Origin: Nocardia vulneris
GTDB taxonomy: Bacteria; Actinomycetota; Actinomycetes; Mycobacteriales; Mycobacteriaceae
NCBI RefSeq assembly: GCF_001613425.1
Contig: NZ_BDCI01000052.1
Coordinates: 1 to 64,000, forward strand
Direction of reading: 5' to 3'
Length of the DNA stretch: 64,000 bases
The notes below the pieces were generated by a model, which worked only from the letters and a program-made list of their open reading frames with translations, ran no database searches and had not been told where the DNA came from. The position numbers and the translations under genes are program-made. This document shows positions 26,174 to 33,623 of this stretch, piece by piece (position 1 is the first letter of the stretch; every line of letters begins with the position of its first letter).

Positions 26174-26706
26174 ACGACCACGCCCGTATCCGGCAGCACG
26201 GCAGCGGCGCCCGCACGATCGGCTTGATCTGGGCGCAGACGCCCGACGGCGTCATCGGCGCCGACAACGCCATCCCCTGGCGGGTGCCCGAGGACATGGC
26301 GAACTTCAAGGCCGTCACCATGGGTCACCCGGTGATCATGGGCAGGCGGACCTGGGATTCGCTGCCGCCTCGATTCCGGCCGCTGGTGGGTCGCCGCAAC
26401 ATCGTGGTGACCCGACAGCCCGACTGGGCCGCCGCGGGCGCCGAACGCGCGGGCTCGGTGCCCGAAGCGCTGGCGCTGAGCGGCCAGGACACCGTGTGGA
26501 TCGCCGGTGGCGGTGAGATCTACCGCGCCGCCATGGCTTTCGCCACCGATCTGCTCGTCACCGAGGTGGACACCGAGGTCGCCGGCGATGCCTACGCGCC
26601 CGCCATCGGCCCCGAGTGGAAGGACGCCGACACGTCGCCGTGGCAGGCCTCGACCTCCGGCGTGAACTATCGAATCCGCCGTTATATCCGCAGGTCTGCC
26701 GACTGA
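26170..26706 (+). CDS. folA: Dihydrofolate reductase
   Basis: A 178-residue dihydrofolate reductase. Motifs are IGLIWAQTPDGVIGADNAIPW and RVPEDMANFKAVTMGHPVIM followed by GRRTWDSLPPRFRPLVGRRN, and WIAGGGEIYRAAM for NADPH binding. The acidic residue equivalent to Asp27 is in PEDMANFK. The start is a GTG that overlaps the thyA stop by 4 bp. It regenerates tetrahydrofolate from the dihydrofolate made by ThyA and would be the trimethoprim target. A slightly long N-terminus (HARIRQHGSGAR) precedes the fold. About 200 bp without a gene follows. Confidence 0.97.
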   Translation: MNDHARIRQHGSGARTIGLIWAQTPDGVIGADNAIPWRVPEDMANFKAVTMGHPVIMGRRTWDSLPPRFRPLVGRRNIVVTRQPDWAAAGAERAGSVPEALALSGQDTVWIAGGGEIYRAAMAFATDLLVTEVDTEVAGDAYAPAIGPEWKDADTSPWQASTSGVNYRIRRYIRRSAD

Positions 26707-26904
26707 TCGCGGTCGAGTCACCGATCGTCGCGCCGCGCACGACACCGTTCGATCACAGAACGCCGCCACCCTGCAAACCGGACACGAGAGGCTGCGCGGT
26801 CGGGCATACTCCAGGGTAAGTGGCGCCCGGGCCCAGTCCGCCCGAGTCCCCGAGCCGATGCGACCAGTCCTCGCACCGGCTGCTGTCATTGCGAAAGGCG
26901 GTCC

Positions 26905-27231
26905 ATGGACAAGAAATCGCTGACTGCGGTTGCTCGGCAACAACTCAAGTTGGCCAGCACCGCCACGAGCGGACGCAGTTCGCAGACGATCTACGGCGGT
27001 CACGCGAACACCCTGCGCCAGACCGTGGTCGGCCTCAGCGCGGGCCAGAGCCTGGCCGAGCACGACAACGCGGGCGAGGCCACCCTGCTCGTGCTCAGCG
27101 GCACGCTCACCCTGATCAGCGGCGCCAACGAGTGGAAGGGCTCGACCGGCGACCTGCTGGTGGTGCCCAAGGCCAGGCACAGCGTCAAAGCCGTCGACGA
27201 CGTGGCCTTCCTGCTGACGGTCGCCAAGTAG
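26905..27231 (+). CDS. Cupin-domain small protein
   Basis: A 108-residue single-domain cupin. The motif-1 region is SLAEHDNAGEATLLVLSGTL and the motif-2 region is VPKARHSVKAVDDVAFLL. Motif 1 has H-D-N instead of the usual H-x-H, so one metal ligand is missing, although E and the second-motif H remain. A basic N-terminus (MDKKSLTAVARQQLK) precedes the barrel. It lies 60 bp upstream of the DyP-encapsulin pair on the same strand and could be cotranscribed. A role in protecting or feeding the peroxidase is speculative. Confidence 0.75.
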   Translation: MDKKSLTAVARQQLKLASTATSGRSSQTIYGGHANTLRQTVVGLSAGQSLAEHDNAGEATLLVLSGTLTLISGANEWKGSTGDLLVVPKARHSVKAVDDVAFLLTVAK

Positions 27232-27291
27232 TAGCCGGGGAGCCCGTGCCGCCTGCTCGGTGATCTTGGTACGGGCATTAGGCTCTTGGCT

Positions 27292-28311
27292 ATGAGCGAG
27301 CCGCAGTCGATTCTTGAACCGCTCACACCGGCCGCGATCTTCCTCGTGGCCACCATCGACGAGGGCGGCGAGGCGGTCGTGCGGGACACGCTCGCGGATA
27401 TCGCCGGACTGCGCCGCTCGGTCGGATTCCGCATTCCCGGCGCCGGGCTCAGCTGCGTCACCGCGATCGGCGCCGCCGCCTGGGATCGGCTCTTCGCCGG
27501 ACCCAAGCCCGCCGAACTGCACGAGTTCCCCGGCTTCGTCGGCGCACAGCACCGCGCCCCCGCCACGCCGGGCGATCTGCTGTTCCACATCCGGGCCCAG
27601 AATCAGGACGCCTGTTTCGAGCTCGCCATGACCATCGGCGACCGGCTGGCCGGCGCGGCCACCATCGTGGACGAGACCATCGGCTTCCGCTACTTCGAAC
27701 AGCGCGACCTGCTCGGGTTCGTGGACGGCACGGAGAATCCCGAGGGCCAGTCGGCCTACGCGGCCGCGCTGGTCGGCGACGAGGATCCCGAATTCCGCGG
27801 CGGCAGTTACGTCATCGTGCAGAAGTACCTGCACCCGCTGGCGGACTGGCGGGCGCTGACGGTCGAGCAGCAGGAAAAGATCATCGGCCGTACCAAGCTG
27901 GACGATTTCGAGCTCTCCGACGCGGACAAGCCGGCGGACTCGCACGTCGCGGTGAACACCATCGTCGACGCCGACGGCACCGAACGCGAGATCCTGCGCG
28001 CCAACATGCCGTTCGGCAGCGTCAAGGACGGCGAATTCGGCACCTACTACATCGCGTACGCGGCCACGCCCAGCGTCACCGAGCTGATGCTGACGCGCAT
28101 GTTCGTCGGCACCGAAGAGGCGGCCTACGACCGCATCCTCGACTTCTCCATCGCGGTCACCGGCACCTCGTTCTTCGCGCCGACCGTCGATTTCCTCGAA
28201 GAACTTCCCCCACCGCCGGACGACACCGCAGCAGCAGAAGACGTGCAGCCCAACGACATCGGCGCTGGCTCACTCGGTATCGGCACGTTGAAAAGGAGCA
28301 GGCAGTCATGA
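27292..28311 (+). CDS. Dyp-type heme peroxidase with encapsulin-targeting peptide
   Basis: A 339-residue DyP. The distal aspartate motif is GFVDGTENP (~residue 145), the proximal histidine is in ADSHVAVNTIVD, and the distal arginine region is EILRANMPFGSVKDGEFG. The tail after a Pro/Asp-rich linker reads GAGSLGIGTLKRSRQS, the cargo-loading peptide that docks inside encapsulin shells. It oxidises dyes or phenolics with hydrogen peroxide, inside the nanocompartment. The ATG at 27292 is used; an in-frame TTG two codons earlier is less likely. The stop overlaps the encapsulin ATG (ATGA), so cargo and shell are cotranslated. Confidence 0.97.
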   Translation: MSEPQSILEPLTPAAIFLVATIDEGGEAVVRDTLADIAGLRRSVGFRIPGAGLSCVTAIGAAAWDRLFAGPKPAELHEFPGFVGAQHRAPATPGDLLFHIRAQNQDACFELAMTIGDRLAGAATIVDETIGFRYFEQRDLLGFVDGTENPEGQSAYAAALVGDEDPEFRGGSYVIVQKYLHPLADWRALTVEQQEKIIGRTKLDDFELSDADKPADSHVAVNTIVDADGTEREILRANMPFGSVKDGEFGTYYIAYAATPSVTELMLTRMFVGTEEAAYDRILDFSIAVTGTSFFAPTVDFLEELPPPPDDTAAAEDVQPNDIGAGSLGIGTLKRSRQS

Positions 28312-29108
28312 ACAACCTCCATCGCGAACTCGCGCCGATCACCGACGAGGCATGGTCGGCGATCGAGGAAGAGGCGACGCGCACCTTCAAACGGCATATC
28401 GCGGGCCGCCGCGTCGTGGATGTGTCCGGCCCGCACGGTCTGGACTACGCGGCCGTCGGCACCGGGCACACCAGCTCGATCGCGGCGCCCGCCGACGGCG
28501 TGCTCGCCCGGCAGCGCGTGGTCGCGCCGCTGGTCGAGTTGCGGGTGCCGTTCCGGTTGTCCCGCGAGGAACTCGACAACGTGGAACGCGGCGCCAAGGA
28601 CACCGATCTGGATCCGGTGAAGGACGCCGCGCAGAAGATCGCCTTCGCCGAGGACCGGGCCATCTTCGAGGGCTACCCGGCCGCGAATATCACCGGCATC
28701 CGGGCGAGTTCGACCAACCAGGCGATCGCGCTGCCCAGCGATCCGCGCCAGGTGCCGGAGTCGGTGGCGCTCGCGTTGAGCGCGCTGCGCCTGGCGGGCG
28801 TCGACGGACCGTACTCGGTGCTGTTGAGCGCGGACCTGTTCACGGCGGTCAGCGAGACCTCCGATCACGGGCACCCGATCCGCACCCACATCGAACGCCT
28901 CATCCCGGACGGCGAGATCATCTGGGCGCCCGCCATCGACGGCGCGTTCGTGCTCACCACCCGCGGCGGCGACTACGACCTGCGGCTCGGACAGGACCTC
29001 TCGATCGGCTATCTGTCCCACGACGCCGAGTCGGTGCAGCTGTACTTCCAGCAGAGCCTCACCTTCCTGGTGTACACGGCCGAGGCCGCGGTCGCGCTCG
29101 AATCCTGA
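28308..29108 (+). CDS. Encapsulin nanocompartment shell protein (family 1)
   Basis: A 266-residue HK97-fold shell protein. The N-terminus MNNLHRELAPITDEAWSAIE forms the helix that binds cargo peptides. Characteristic segments follow: TFKRHIAGRRVVDVSGPHG, VELRVPFRLSREELDNVERG, and the C-terminal IGYLSHDAESVQLYFQQSL. Family 1 shells of this length form T=1 cages of 60 subunits, about 24 nm wide (family knowledge). The cargo is the DyP encoded directly upstream with a 4-bp overlap. No signal peptide is present, so the cage is cytosolic. Confidence 0.97.
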   Translation: MNNLHRELAPITDEAWSAIEEEATRTFKRHIAGRRVVDVSGPHGLDYAAVGTGHTSSIAAPADGVLARQRVVAPLVELRVPFRLSREELDNVERGAKDTDLDPVKDAAQKIAFAEDRAIFEGYPAANITGIRASSTNQAIALPSDPRQVPESVALALSALRLAGVDGPYSVLLSADLFTAVSETSDHGHPIRTHIERLIPDGEIIWAPAIDGAFVLTTRGGDYDLRLGQDLSIGYLSHDAESVQLYFQQSLTFLVYTAEAAVALES

Positions 29109-29175
29109 GCCGCGCGCGGGCACCGCGGGGCGGTAGCCTGTGCCGCAGCACAGCCGGACACAGGTGAGGTGAGCG

Positions 29176-29706
29176 ATGACGACGGTGCGCGCGGGCGTGG
29201 TGCCGGCCCAGCGGGCGGCGCTCTACAGCGTGCTCGGCCTCCTGGTGACCGCCGGACTGTGCGCGGCGGTGGTCGCGCTGTTCGGCATCAACCGGGTATT
29301 CACCGGGCTGCTCGCCGGTGCGGTCGCCGGGATCGCGGTGGCCGCCGCGCTGTTCACCCGGGACGCCGTCGTGCTCACCGAGCGCGCGATCTACCGGCGT
29401 ACGCCGTGGACGCGGTCGAGCATCGACTGGGACCGGGTGGTCGCCGGGCGCTTCACCCTCGACGACCGATCCCGGTGGTCGCTCGCGCTCGATCTGACCG
29501 ACGGCGCGGAACGCCACGGCGAATTGGTGCTGCTGGCCATCCCGCCGGTGCTCGGTCCGGTGTCCGGCGCCTACGACCTGCGTAAGCGCGAGCAGGTCAA
29601 CGAGATTCGCGCCCTGCTGCGCAGCAAGCGGGTGCCGATCACCATCCTGCCGGAGATCGCCGGCGCGCTGCAGCAGCACTGGCGGATAGCGCCTCCGGCA
29701 CACTGA
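29176..29706 (+). CDS. Two-helix membrane protein with bacterial PH-like domain
   Basis: A 176-residue protein. Two hydrophobic helices (~residues 15-40 and 43-62) are followed by a cytosolic beta-rich part containing DAVVLTERAIYRRTPWTRSS and IDWDRVVAGRFTLDDRSRWS, which looks like a bacterial PH (bPH) domain. Function is unknown. It lies 67 bp after the encapsulin gene and may share its transcript. The ATG at 29176 is preceded by GTGAGG. Confidence 0.65.
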   Translation: MTTVRAGVVPAQRAALYSVLGLLVTAGLCAAVVALFGINRVFTGLLAGAVAGIAVAAALFTRDAVVLTERAIYRRTPWTRSSIDWDRVVAGRFTLDDRSRWSLALDLTDGAERHGELVLLAIPPVLGPVSGAYDLRKREQVNEIRALLRSKRVPITILPEIAGALQQHWRIAPPAH

Positions 29707-29714
29707 ACTGCTCC

Positions 29715-29774
29715 CCAGTCCGCACGACACCAGTCCGCACGGCACCAGTCCGCACTGCGCCGGTCCTCACTGCG
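29715..29774. repeat. Four tandem 15-bp repeats
   Basis: Four head-to-tail copies start at 29715, 29730, 29745 and 29760, consensus CCAGTCCGCACNGCA. The third and fourth are progressively diverged. The array fills the gap between two convergent genes, and the last copy covers the stop codon of the amtR-like gene. Confidence 0.85.
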
Positions 29775-30429
29775 TCTGTTCGAGCACCTGCGCGGCGGCG
29801 GCGCGCAGCGCGACCAGGTCGCCCGGCCAGCCGAGCACCCGCAGCGCGGCCTCCGGAATCGTCCGTTCGGCCTCGACCGGCGCCTTGCCCTCGTCCGAAC
29901 GCATATTGATCACCGTCTCCACCAGCCGGAACGGCAGCGCCGCCGCATCGACGACGCCGCCGCCCGCACCCGCGGCCAGCACCGCGGCGGCCAAATTCTC
30001 GTAGTGGCCGCGTAGTTCGTCGCGCCGCAATCGGAACGCGGCGAACCGTGCGGTGCGCAGCTCCGGAAGCAGGTACAGCGCACCGAGATTCCAGCGGGAC
30101 GCGCAGAGTTGCCGGACGTCGAACCAGGCGAGGGCGTACAGGCGAGCCGCAGGCGGGGCCGACACGTTCCCCAGTCGCTCGGCGAGTTCCAATGGGGCAG
30201 CTATGGTTTCGGCAAGCAGCGCATCGAGGATGTCATCCTTGGCGGCGAAGTGGTGGTACAGCGATGCCTGACGGATCCCGACCGCGTCGGCGACCACACG
30301 GGTGGAGGTGTTCGCGTAGCCCTTGGTAGTGAAGAGTTCCCCGGCGGCATCCAGGATCTCGGCGCGCGGCGTCTGGCCGCGACGGCGTCGCTGCTCCACC
30401 CGAGGACGGCCGGGGCCGAGGTTTGCCAC
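29767..30429 (-). CDS. amtR: AmtR-like TetR family nitrogen regulator
   Basis: About 220 residues from the GTG at 30429. The N-terminus GPGRPRVEQRRRRGQTPRAE and the HTH segment VVADAVGIRQASLYHHFAAK are close to corynebacterial AmtR, as are RWNLGALYLLPEL and LPFRLVETVINMRSDEGKAP in the C-terminal domain. AmtR represses nitrogen-assimilation genes and in mycobacteria controls a urea-related permease/carboxylase operon (recalled knowledge), which fits the divergent genes here. A longer reading from ATG 30507 would start inside the perfect palindrome at 30494-30521. The GTG leaves the operator upstream. Confidence 0.85.
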   Translation of the reverse strand: MANLGPGRPRVEQRRRRGQTPRAEILDAAGELFTTKGYANTSTRVVADAVGIRQASLYHHFAAKDDILDALLAETIAAPLELAERLGNVSAPPAARLYALAWFDVRQLCASRWNLGALYLLPELRTARFAAFRLRRDELRGHYENLAAAVLAAGAGGGVVDAAALPFRLVETVINMRSDEGKAPVEAERTIPEAALRVLGWPGDLVALRAAAAQVLEQTQ

Positions 30430-30493
30430 ACGTCCATTCTGGCAGGTCGTCACAGGTCGATCCGCCGCGGTACACCGCGGGACAGGCAGCGGA

Positions 30494-30521
30494 GAGGTTT
30501 CTGTCATTCGACAGAAACCTC
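30494..30521. promoter_or_regulatory. Perfect palindromic AmtR-type operator
   Basis: GAGGTTTCTGTC (30494-30505) and GACAGAAACCTC (30510-30521) are perfect 12-bp inverted arms with a 4-bp spacer, ATTC. The core TTTCTGTC-N4-GACAGAAA fits the AmtR binding pattern recalled for mycobacteria. It lies in the divergent gap, 65 bp from the regulator start and 115 bp from the permease start. Confidence 0.85.
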
Positions 30522-30636
30522 GGCAACGCAGTTGTTACGGGGGTTGCCGCAAGAGATACATGCGGGTCACCGGAAAAGCGATCGCCACCGCAAAACTGTC
30601 ATCTGATAGGTATTGGCCGCTCGCCGAAGGACCCTC

Positions 30637-32175
30637 ATGGCCACAACGTTCGCTCCCCCGCCGCCGCCCGACACCAGCCGCGACGGTGCCGACCTCGCCC
30701 GGTTCGGCTACCAACCCGTCCTGCATCGCAAGCTGGGCCGCTACGCCTCGTTCGCGGCAGGCTTCTCGTTCGTCTCCATCCTCACCACGATCTTCCAGTT
30801 CTTCGGCTTCGGCTATTCGTTCGGCGGCGCCGCCTTCTTCTGGACCTGGCCGCTGGTCTTCGCCGGACAGTTCCTCGTCGCGTTGAATTTCGCCGAACTC
30901 GCTGCGCGCTACCCCATTTCGGGCTGTATCTACCAGTGGTCGCGCCGTCTCGGCGGCGAGCTCGTCGGCTGGTTCGCCGGCTGGATGATGGTCATCGCAC
31001 AGATCGTGACCGCCGCCGCGGCCGCCATCGCGTTGCAGGTGGTGCTGCCGGCCATCTGGCCCGGATTCCAGATCATCGGCACCGACACCGCGCTCACCTC
31101 GTCCTCCGGCGCGACCAACGCCGTGCTGCTCGGCAGCATCCTGCTGGTGGGCACGACCACGATCAACGTGCTCGGCATCGACCTCATGTCGCGGATCAAC
31201 TCGATCGGTGTCACCGTCGAGATCGTCGGCGTACTCGCGATCATCGCGCTCTTCTTCACCCATACCGAGCGCGGGCCCGGCGTGGTGCTGGACACCGCTC
31301 AGGCCGTGCCCGGTTCGTACCTGGCCGCCTTCCTGGTCTCCGGTCTGATGGCTGCGTACGTGATGGTCGGCTTCGATTCCGCCGGTGAGCTTTCCGAGGA
31401 GACGAAGAATCCGCGCCGGGTGGCGCCGCGCACCATCCTGACCGCGCTCACGGTCTCCGCACTCGGCGGCGGGCTGCTACTGATCGGGGCGTTGATGGCC
31501 GCGCCGAGTCTGTCCGACGGCGCGCTGGCCACCGAGGGACTGGCCTACGTGCTGACCTCGAAGTTGGACAGCCCGGCGGGCAAGGTGCTGCTCGGCTGTG
31601 TCGCGGTGGCGATCACCGTGTGCACGTTGGCCATTCAGACCGCCGGATCGCGGCTGATGTTCTCGATGGCCCGTGACGGCAAGCTGCCGTTCGCGGCGCG
31701 GGTCGCCGCGGTCCATCCCCGGTTCGGCACTCCGGTGCTGCCCGCCGTGATCATCGGCGTGCTCGGGATCGCGCTGCTGGTGCTGAATCTCGGCAATGCC
31801 GCGATCTTCGCGACCCTGGCCAGCGTCTGCATCGTCACGCTCTATCTGGCCTACCTGTTGGTCACGGTGCCGCTGCTGGTGCGCCGGTTCCGGGGCATGC
31901 CCGCCGACGAGCCCACCGAGCAGCGGCTGTTCAGCCTGGGCCGCTTCGGGATTCCGGTGAACGTGCTCGCCGTGCTGTGGGGCGTCGCGATGGCGGTGAA
32001 TCTGGCCTGGCCGCGCGCCGAGGTCTATACGCCGAACGGCGGCAGCTGGTGGATGCGCTGGGCCGCACCGCTGTTCGTGCTGCTGGTGATCGCCGTCGGT
32101 GTCGTCGTGCACCGACTGGTCACCGGCACGCTCCGGTCCGCCGAGAACCGGGAACCCACAACACCTTCCGCATGA
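30637..32175 (+). CDS. APC-superfamily amino acid/urea-type permease
   Basis: A 512-residue inner-membrane transporter with about 12 hydrophobic segments. The first helix pair contains YASFAAGFSFVSILTTIFQF and LVALNFAELAARYPISGCIY, the APC consensus near TM1-TM2. The loop FDSAGELSEETKNPRRVAPR is the typical E(E/T)xxNPR(R/K)xP motif. The ATG at 30637 is preceded by GAAGGA. Given its operon (two DUF1989 proteins and a carboxylase-like protein) and AmtR control, it probably imports a nitrogen compound such as guanidine, urea or a related amide. Substrate is inferred. A 78-bp gap separates it from the next gene. Confidence 0.88.
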   Translation: MATTFAPPPPPDTSRDGADLARFGYQPVLHRKLGRYASFAAGFSFVSILTTIFQFFGFGYSFGGAAFFWTWPLVFAGQFLVALNFAELAARYPISGCIYQWSRRLGGELVGWFAGWMMVIAQIVTAAAAAIALQVVLPAIWPGFQIIGTDTALTSSSGATNAVLLGSILLVGTTTINVLGIDLMSRINSIGVTVEIVGVLAIIALFFTHTERGPGVVLDTAQAVPGSYLAAFLVSGLMAAYVMVGFDSAGELSEETKNPRRVAPRTILTALTVSALGGGLLLIGALMAAPSLSDGALATEGLAYVLTSKLDSPAGKVLLGCVAVAITVCTLAIQTAGSRLMFSMARDGKLPFAARVAAVHPRFGTPVLPAVIIGVLGIALLVLNLGNAAIFATLASVCIVTLYLAYLLVTVPLLVRRFRGMPADEPTEQRLFSLGRFGIPVNVLAVLWGVAMAVNLAWPRAEVYTPNGGSWWMRWAAPLFVLLVIAVGVVVHRLVTGTLRSAENREPTTPSA

Positions 32176-32253
32176 GCCCCGGCGCGGTGGCGGTGCTCGC
32201 CACCACCGCGCAGGCGGATATCCGTACGACCGCACCCTCGAAAGGGAGCAATC

Positions 32254-33006
32254 ATGACGAACACCGCATCGACCTCCGGCGCCAGAGCGCACGCGCGCGC
32301 ACAAGCCGCCGCGGCGACGGTCGCCGAACCGGATCTGCCCACCGGCATCGATCCGGCGCGAATCACCTTCGCCCAGCGTGTTCCGCCACAGGGCTACACC
32401 GGCCTCGTGCTCGGCCGCGGCACCCGGGTCCGGCTGGCCGACCCGGCCGGCGCCGCGTGCGCGCATCTGCTGCTCCTGCGCGCCGACGCGCCGTGGGAGC
32501 GGCTGAACGTCGCCGACACCGTCAAGGTGCCGTGGCAGGCCTATCTCGGTGACGGGCATCCGCTCCTGTCCGACCAGGGACGCATCCTCGCCACGGTGCT
32601 CGCCGATACGTCGGGCAGGCACGACGCCCTGTGCGGCCCGACCGCCGCGGCGCGGCAGCTGTTGCGCCTGGCCGGGGCCAAACACGGTCTGGCGCCGCGC
32701 GATATCGGTCCGACGGTGTCGTTCTTCCGCGGCGTCCGGGTGGCCGCCGATGGCACGCTGACCGCCACCGGCAGCGCCGCCCCCGGCTCCTCGGTCGAAC
32801 TGCTGCTGCACCTGCCGGTGACGCTGCTCGTCGCCAACTCCGCCCACCCGCTCGACGACCGCGCGGCCACGGACCTCGATGTCGTGGCCTGGACGGCACC
32901 CGGGGATCTCGCCGTCTCGCACAGCACCGACCCGGAATACCAACGAGCCGTGCAGAACACCGAACAGGTCTGGACCGCAGCGCGCACCCCGGAGGTAGCG
33001 GAATGA
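32254..33006 (+). CDS. Urea carboxylase-associated DUF1989 protein (UAAP2; carboxyguanidine deiminase subunit-like)
   Basis: A 250-residue DUF1989 protein. The core reads RVPPQGYTGLVLGRGTRVRL, DPAGAACAHLLLLRADAPWE, GRHDALCGPTAA and LPVTLLVANSAHPLDDRAAT. In other bacteria the paired UAAP1/UAAP2 proteins form CgdAB, which deiminates carboxyguanidine to allophanate. The N-terminal ~30 residues (Ala-rich) are probably disordered. GGGAG lies upstream of the ATG, and the stop overlaps the next ATG (ATGA). Which subunit is catalytic is not decided here. Confidence 0.85.
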   Translation: MTNTASTSGARAHARAQAAAATVAEPDLPTGIDPARITFAQRVPPQGYTGLVLGRGTRVRLADPAGAACAHLLLLRADAPWERLNVADTVKVPWQAYLGDGHPLLSDQGRILATVLADTSGRHDALCGPTAAARQLLRLAGAKHGLAPRDIGPTVSFFRGVRVAADGTLTATGSAAPGSSVELLLHLPVTLLVANSAHPLDDRAATDLDVVAWTAPGDLAVSHSTDPEYQRAVQNTEQVWTAARTPEVAE

Positions 33007-33623
33007 ACACCACCCCGTCCCGTCGCACGGTGCTCGACGACCTCGTGCCCGCGCGTGCGCCCTGGTCCGCGGTGGTGGCCGCCGGCGACCAGCTGGAGAT
33101 CATCGACCTGCACGGCAATCAGGCCGTCGACTGCCTGCTGTACTCGGCGGCCGATCACACCGACCGCTACAGCGCCCAGGCCACCGTCGCCGCGCAACGC
33201 AACATCTTCCTCACCACCGGCAGCGTGCTGCGCACCGACGCGGGCACCGCGCTGATGACGATCGTCGCCGACGAGGTCGGCAACCATGACACCCTCGCCG
33301 GCGCCTGCTCGCAAGAGTCGAACACGCTCCGCTACGGACAGCACACCCGGCACCAGCACGCCTGCGTGGAGAACTTTCTCACCGCGGCGCTGCCCTGGGG
33401 CCTGGGCAAGCGCGACCTGGTGTCGAACATCAACTGGTTCATGAACGTTCCGGTGGAGGCCGACGGCACGCTCGGCATCGTCGACGGATTGTCCGCGCCG
33501 GGAAAGAAAGTCACGCTGCGTGCGGAGATCGACACCCTGGTCCTGGTCTCCAACTGTCCCCAGATCAACAACCCCTGCAACGGTTTCGACCCGACGCCGG
33601 TGCGCATGGTGGTGACACGATGA
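33003..33623 (+). CDS. Urea carboxylase-associated DUF1989 protein (UAAP1; carboxyguanidine deiminase subunit-like)
   Basis: A 206-residue DUF1989 protein. Characteristic segments are LEIIDLHGNQAVDCLLYSAA, DEVGNHDTLAGACSQESNTL, NFLTAALPWGLGKRDLVSNI and NWFMNVPVEADGTLGI, with TLVLVSNCPQINNPCNGFDP at the end. The Cys/His-rich pattern (HDTLAGACSQE, NCPQINNPC) is the usual metal-site set of the family. Start and stop overlap both neighbours by 4 bp, so the three proteins are made together. It is expected to pair with the preceding protein as a carboxyguanidine deiminase-like complex. Confidence 0.87.
   Translation: MNTTPSRRTVLDDLVPARAPWSAVVAAGDQLEIIDLHGNQAVDCLLYSAADHTDRYSAQATVAAQRNIFLTTGSVLRTDAGTALMTIVADEVGNHDTLAGACSQESNTLRYGQHTRHQHACVENFLTAALPWGLGKRDLVSNINWFMNVPVEADGTLGIVDGLSAPGKKVTLRAEIDTLVLVSNCPQINNPCNGFDPTPVRMVVTR

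Noticed and set aside
26707..26904. Possible small gene or RNA between folA and the cupin gene
   Set aside because: No conserved frame, hairpin with U-run or known RNA motif could be supported; probably only the cupin promoter and leader.
30494..30521. Perfect hairpin read as a transcription terminator
   Set aside because: It lies in a divergent promoter region with no U-run on either side, and has the symmetry and position of an operator.
30522..30636. Guanidine riboswitch upstream of the permease
   Set aside because: No ykkC-type conserved elements were recognised in the short leader; the AmtR palindrome explains regulation better.
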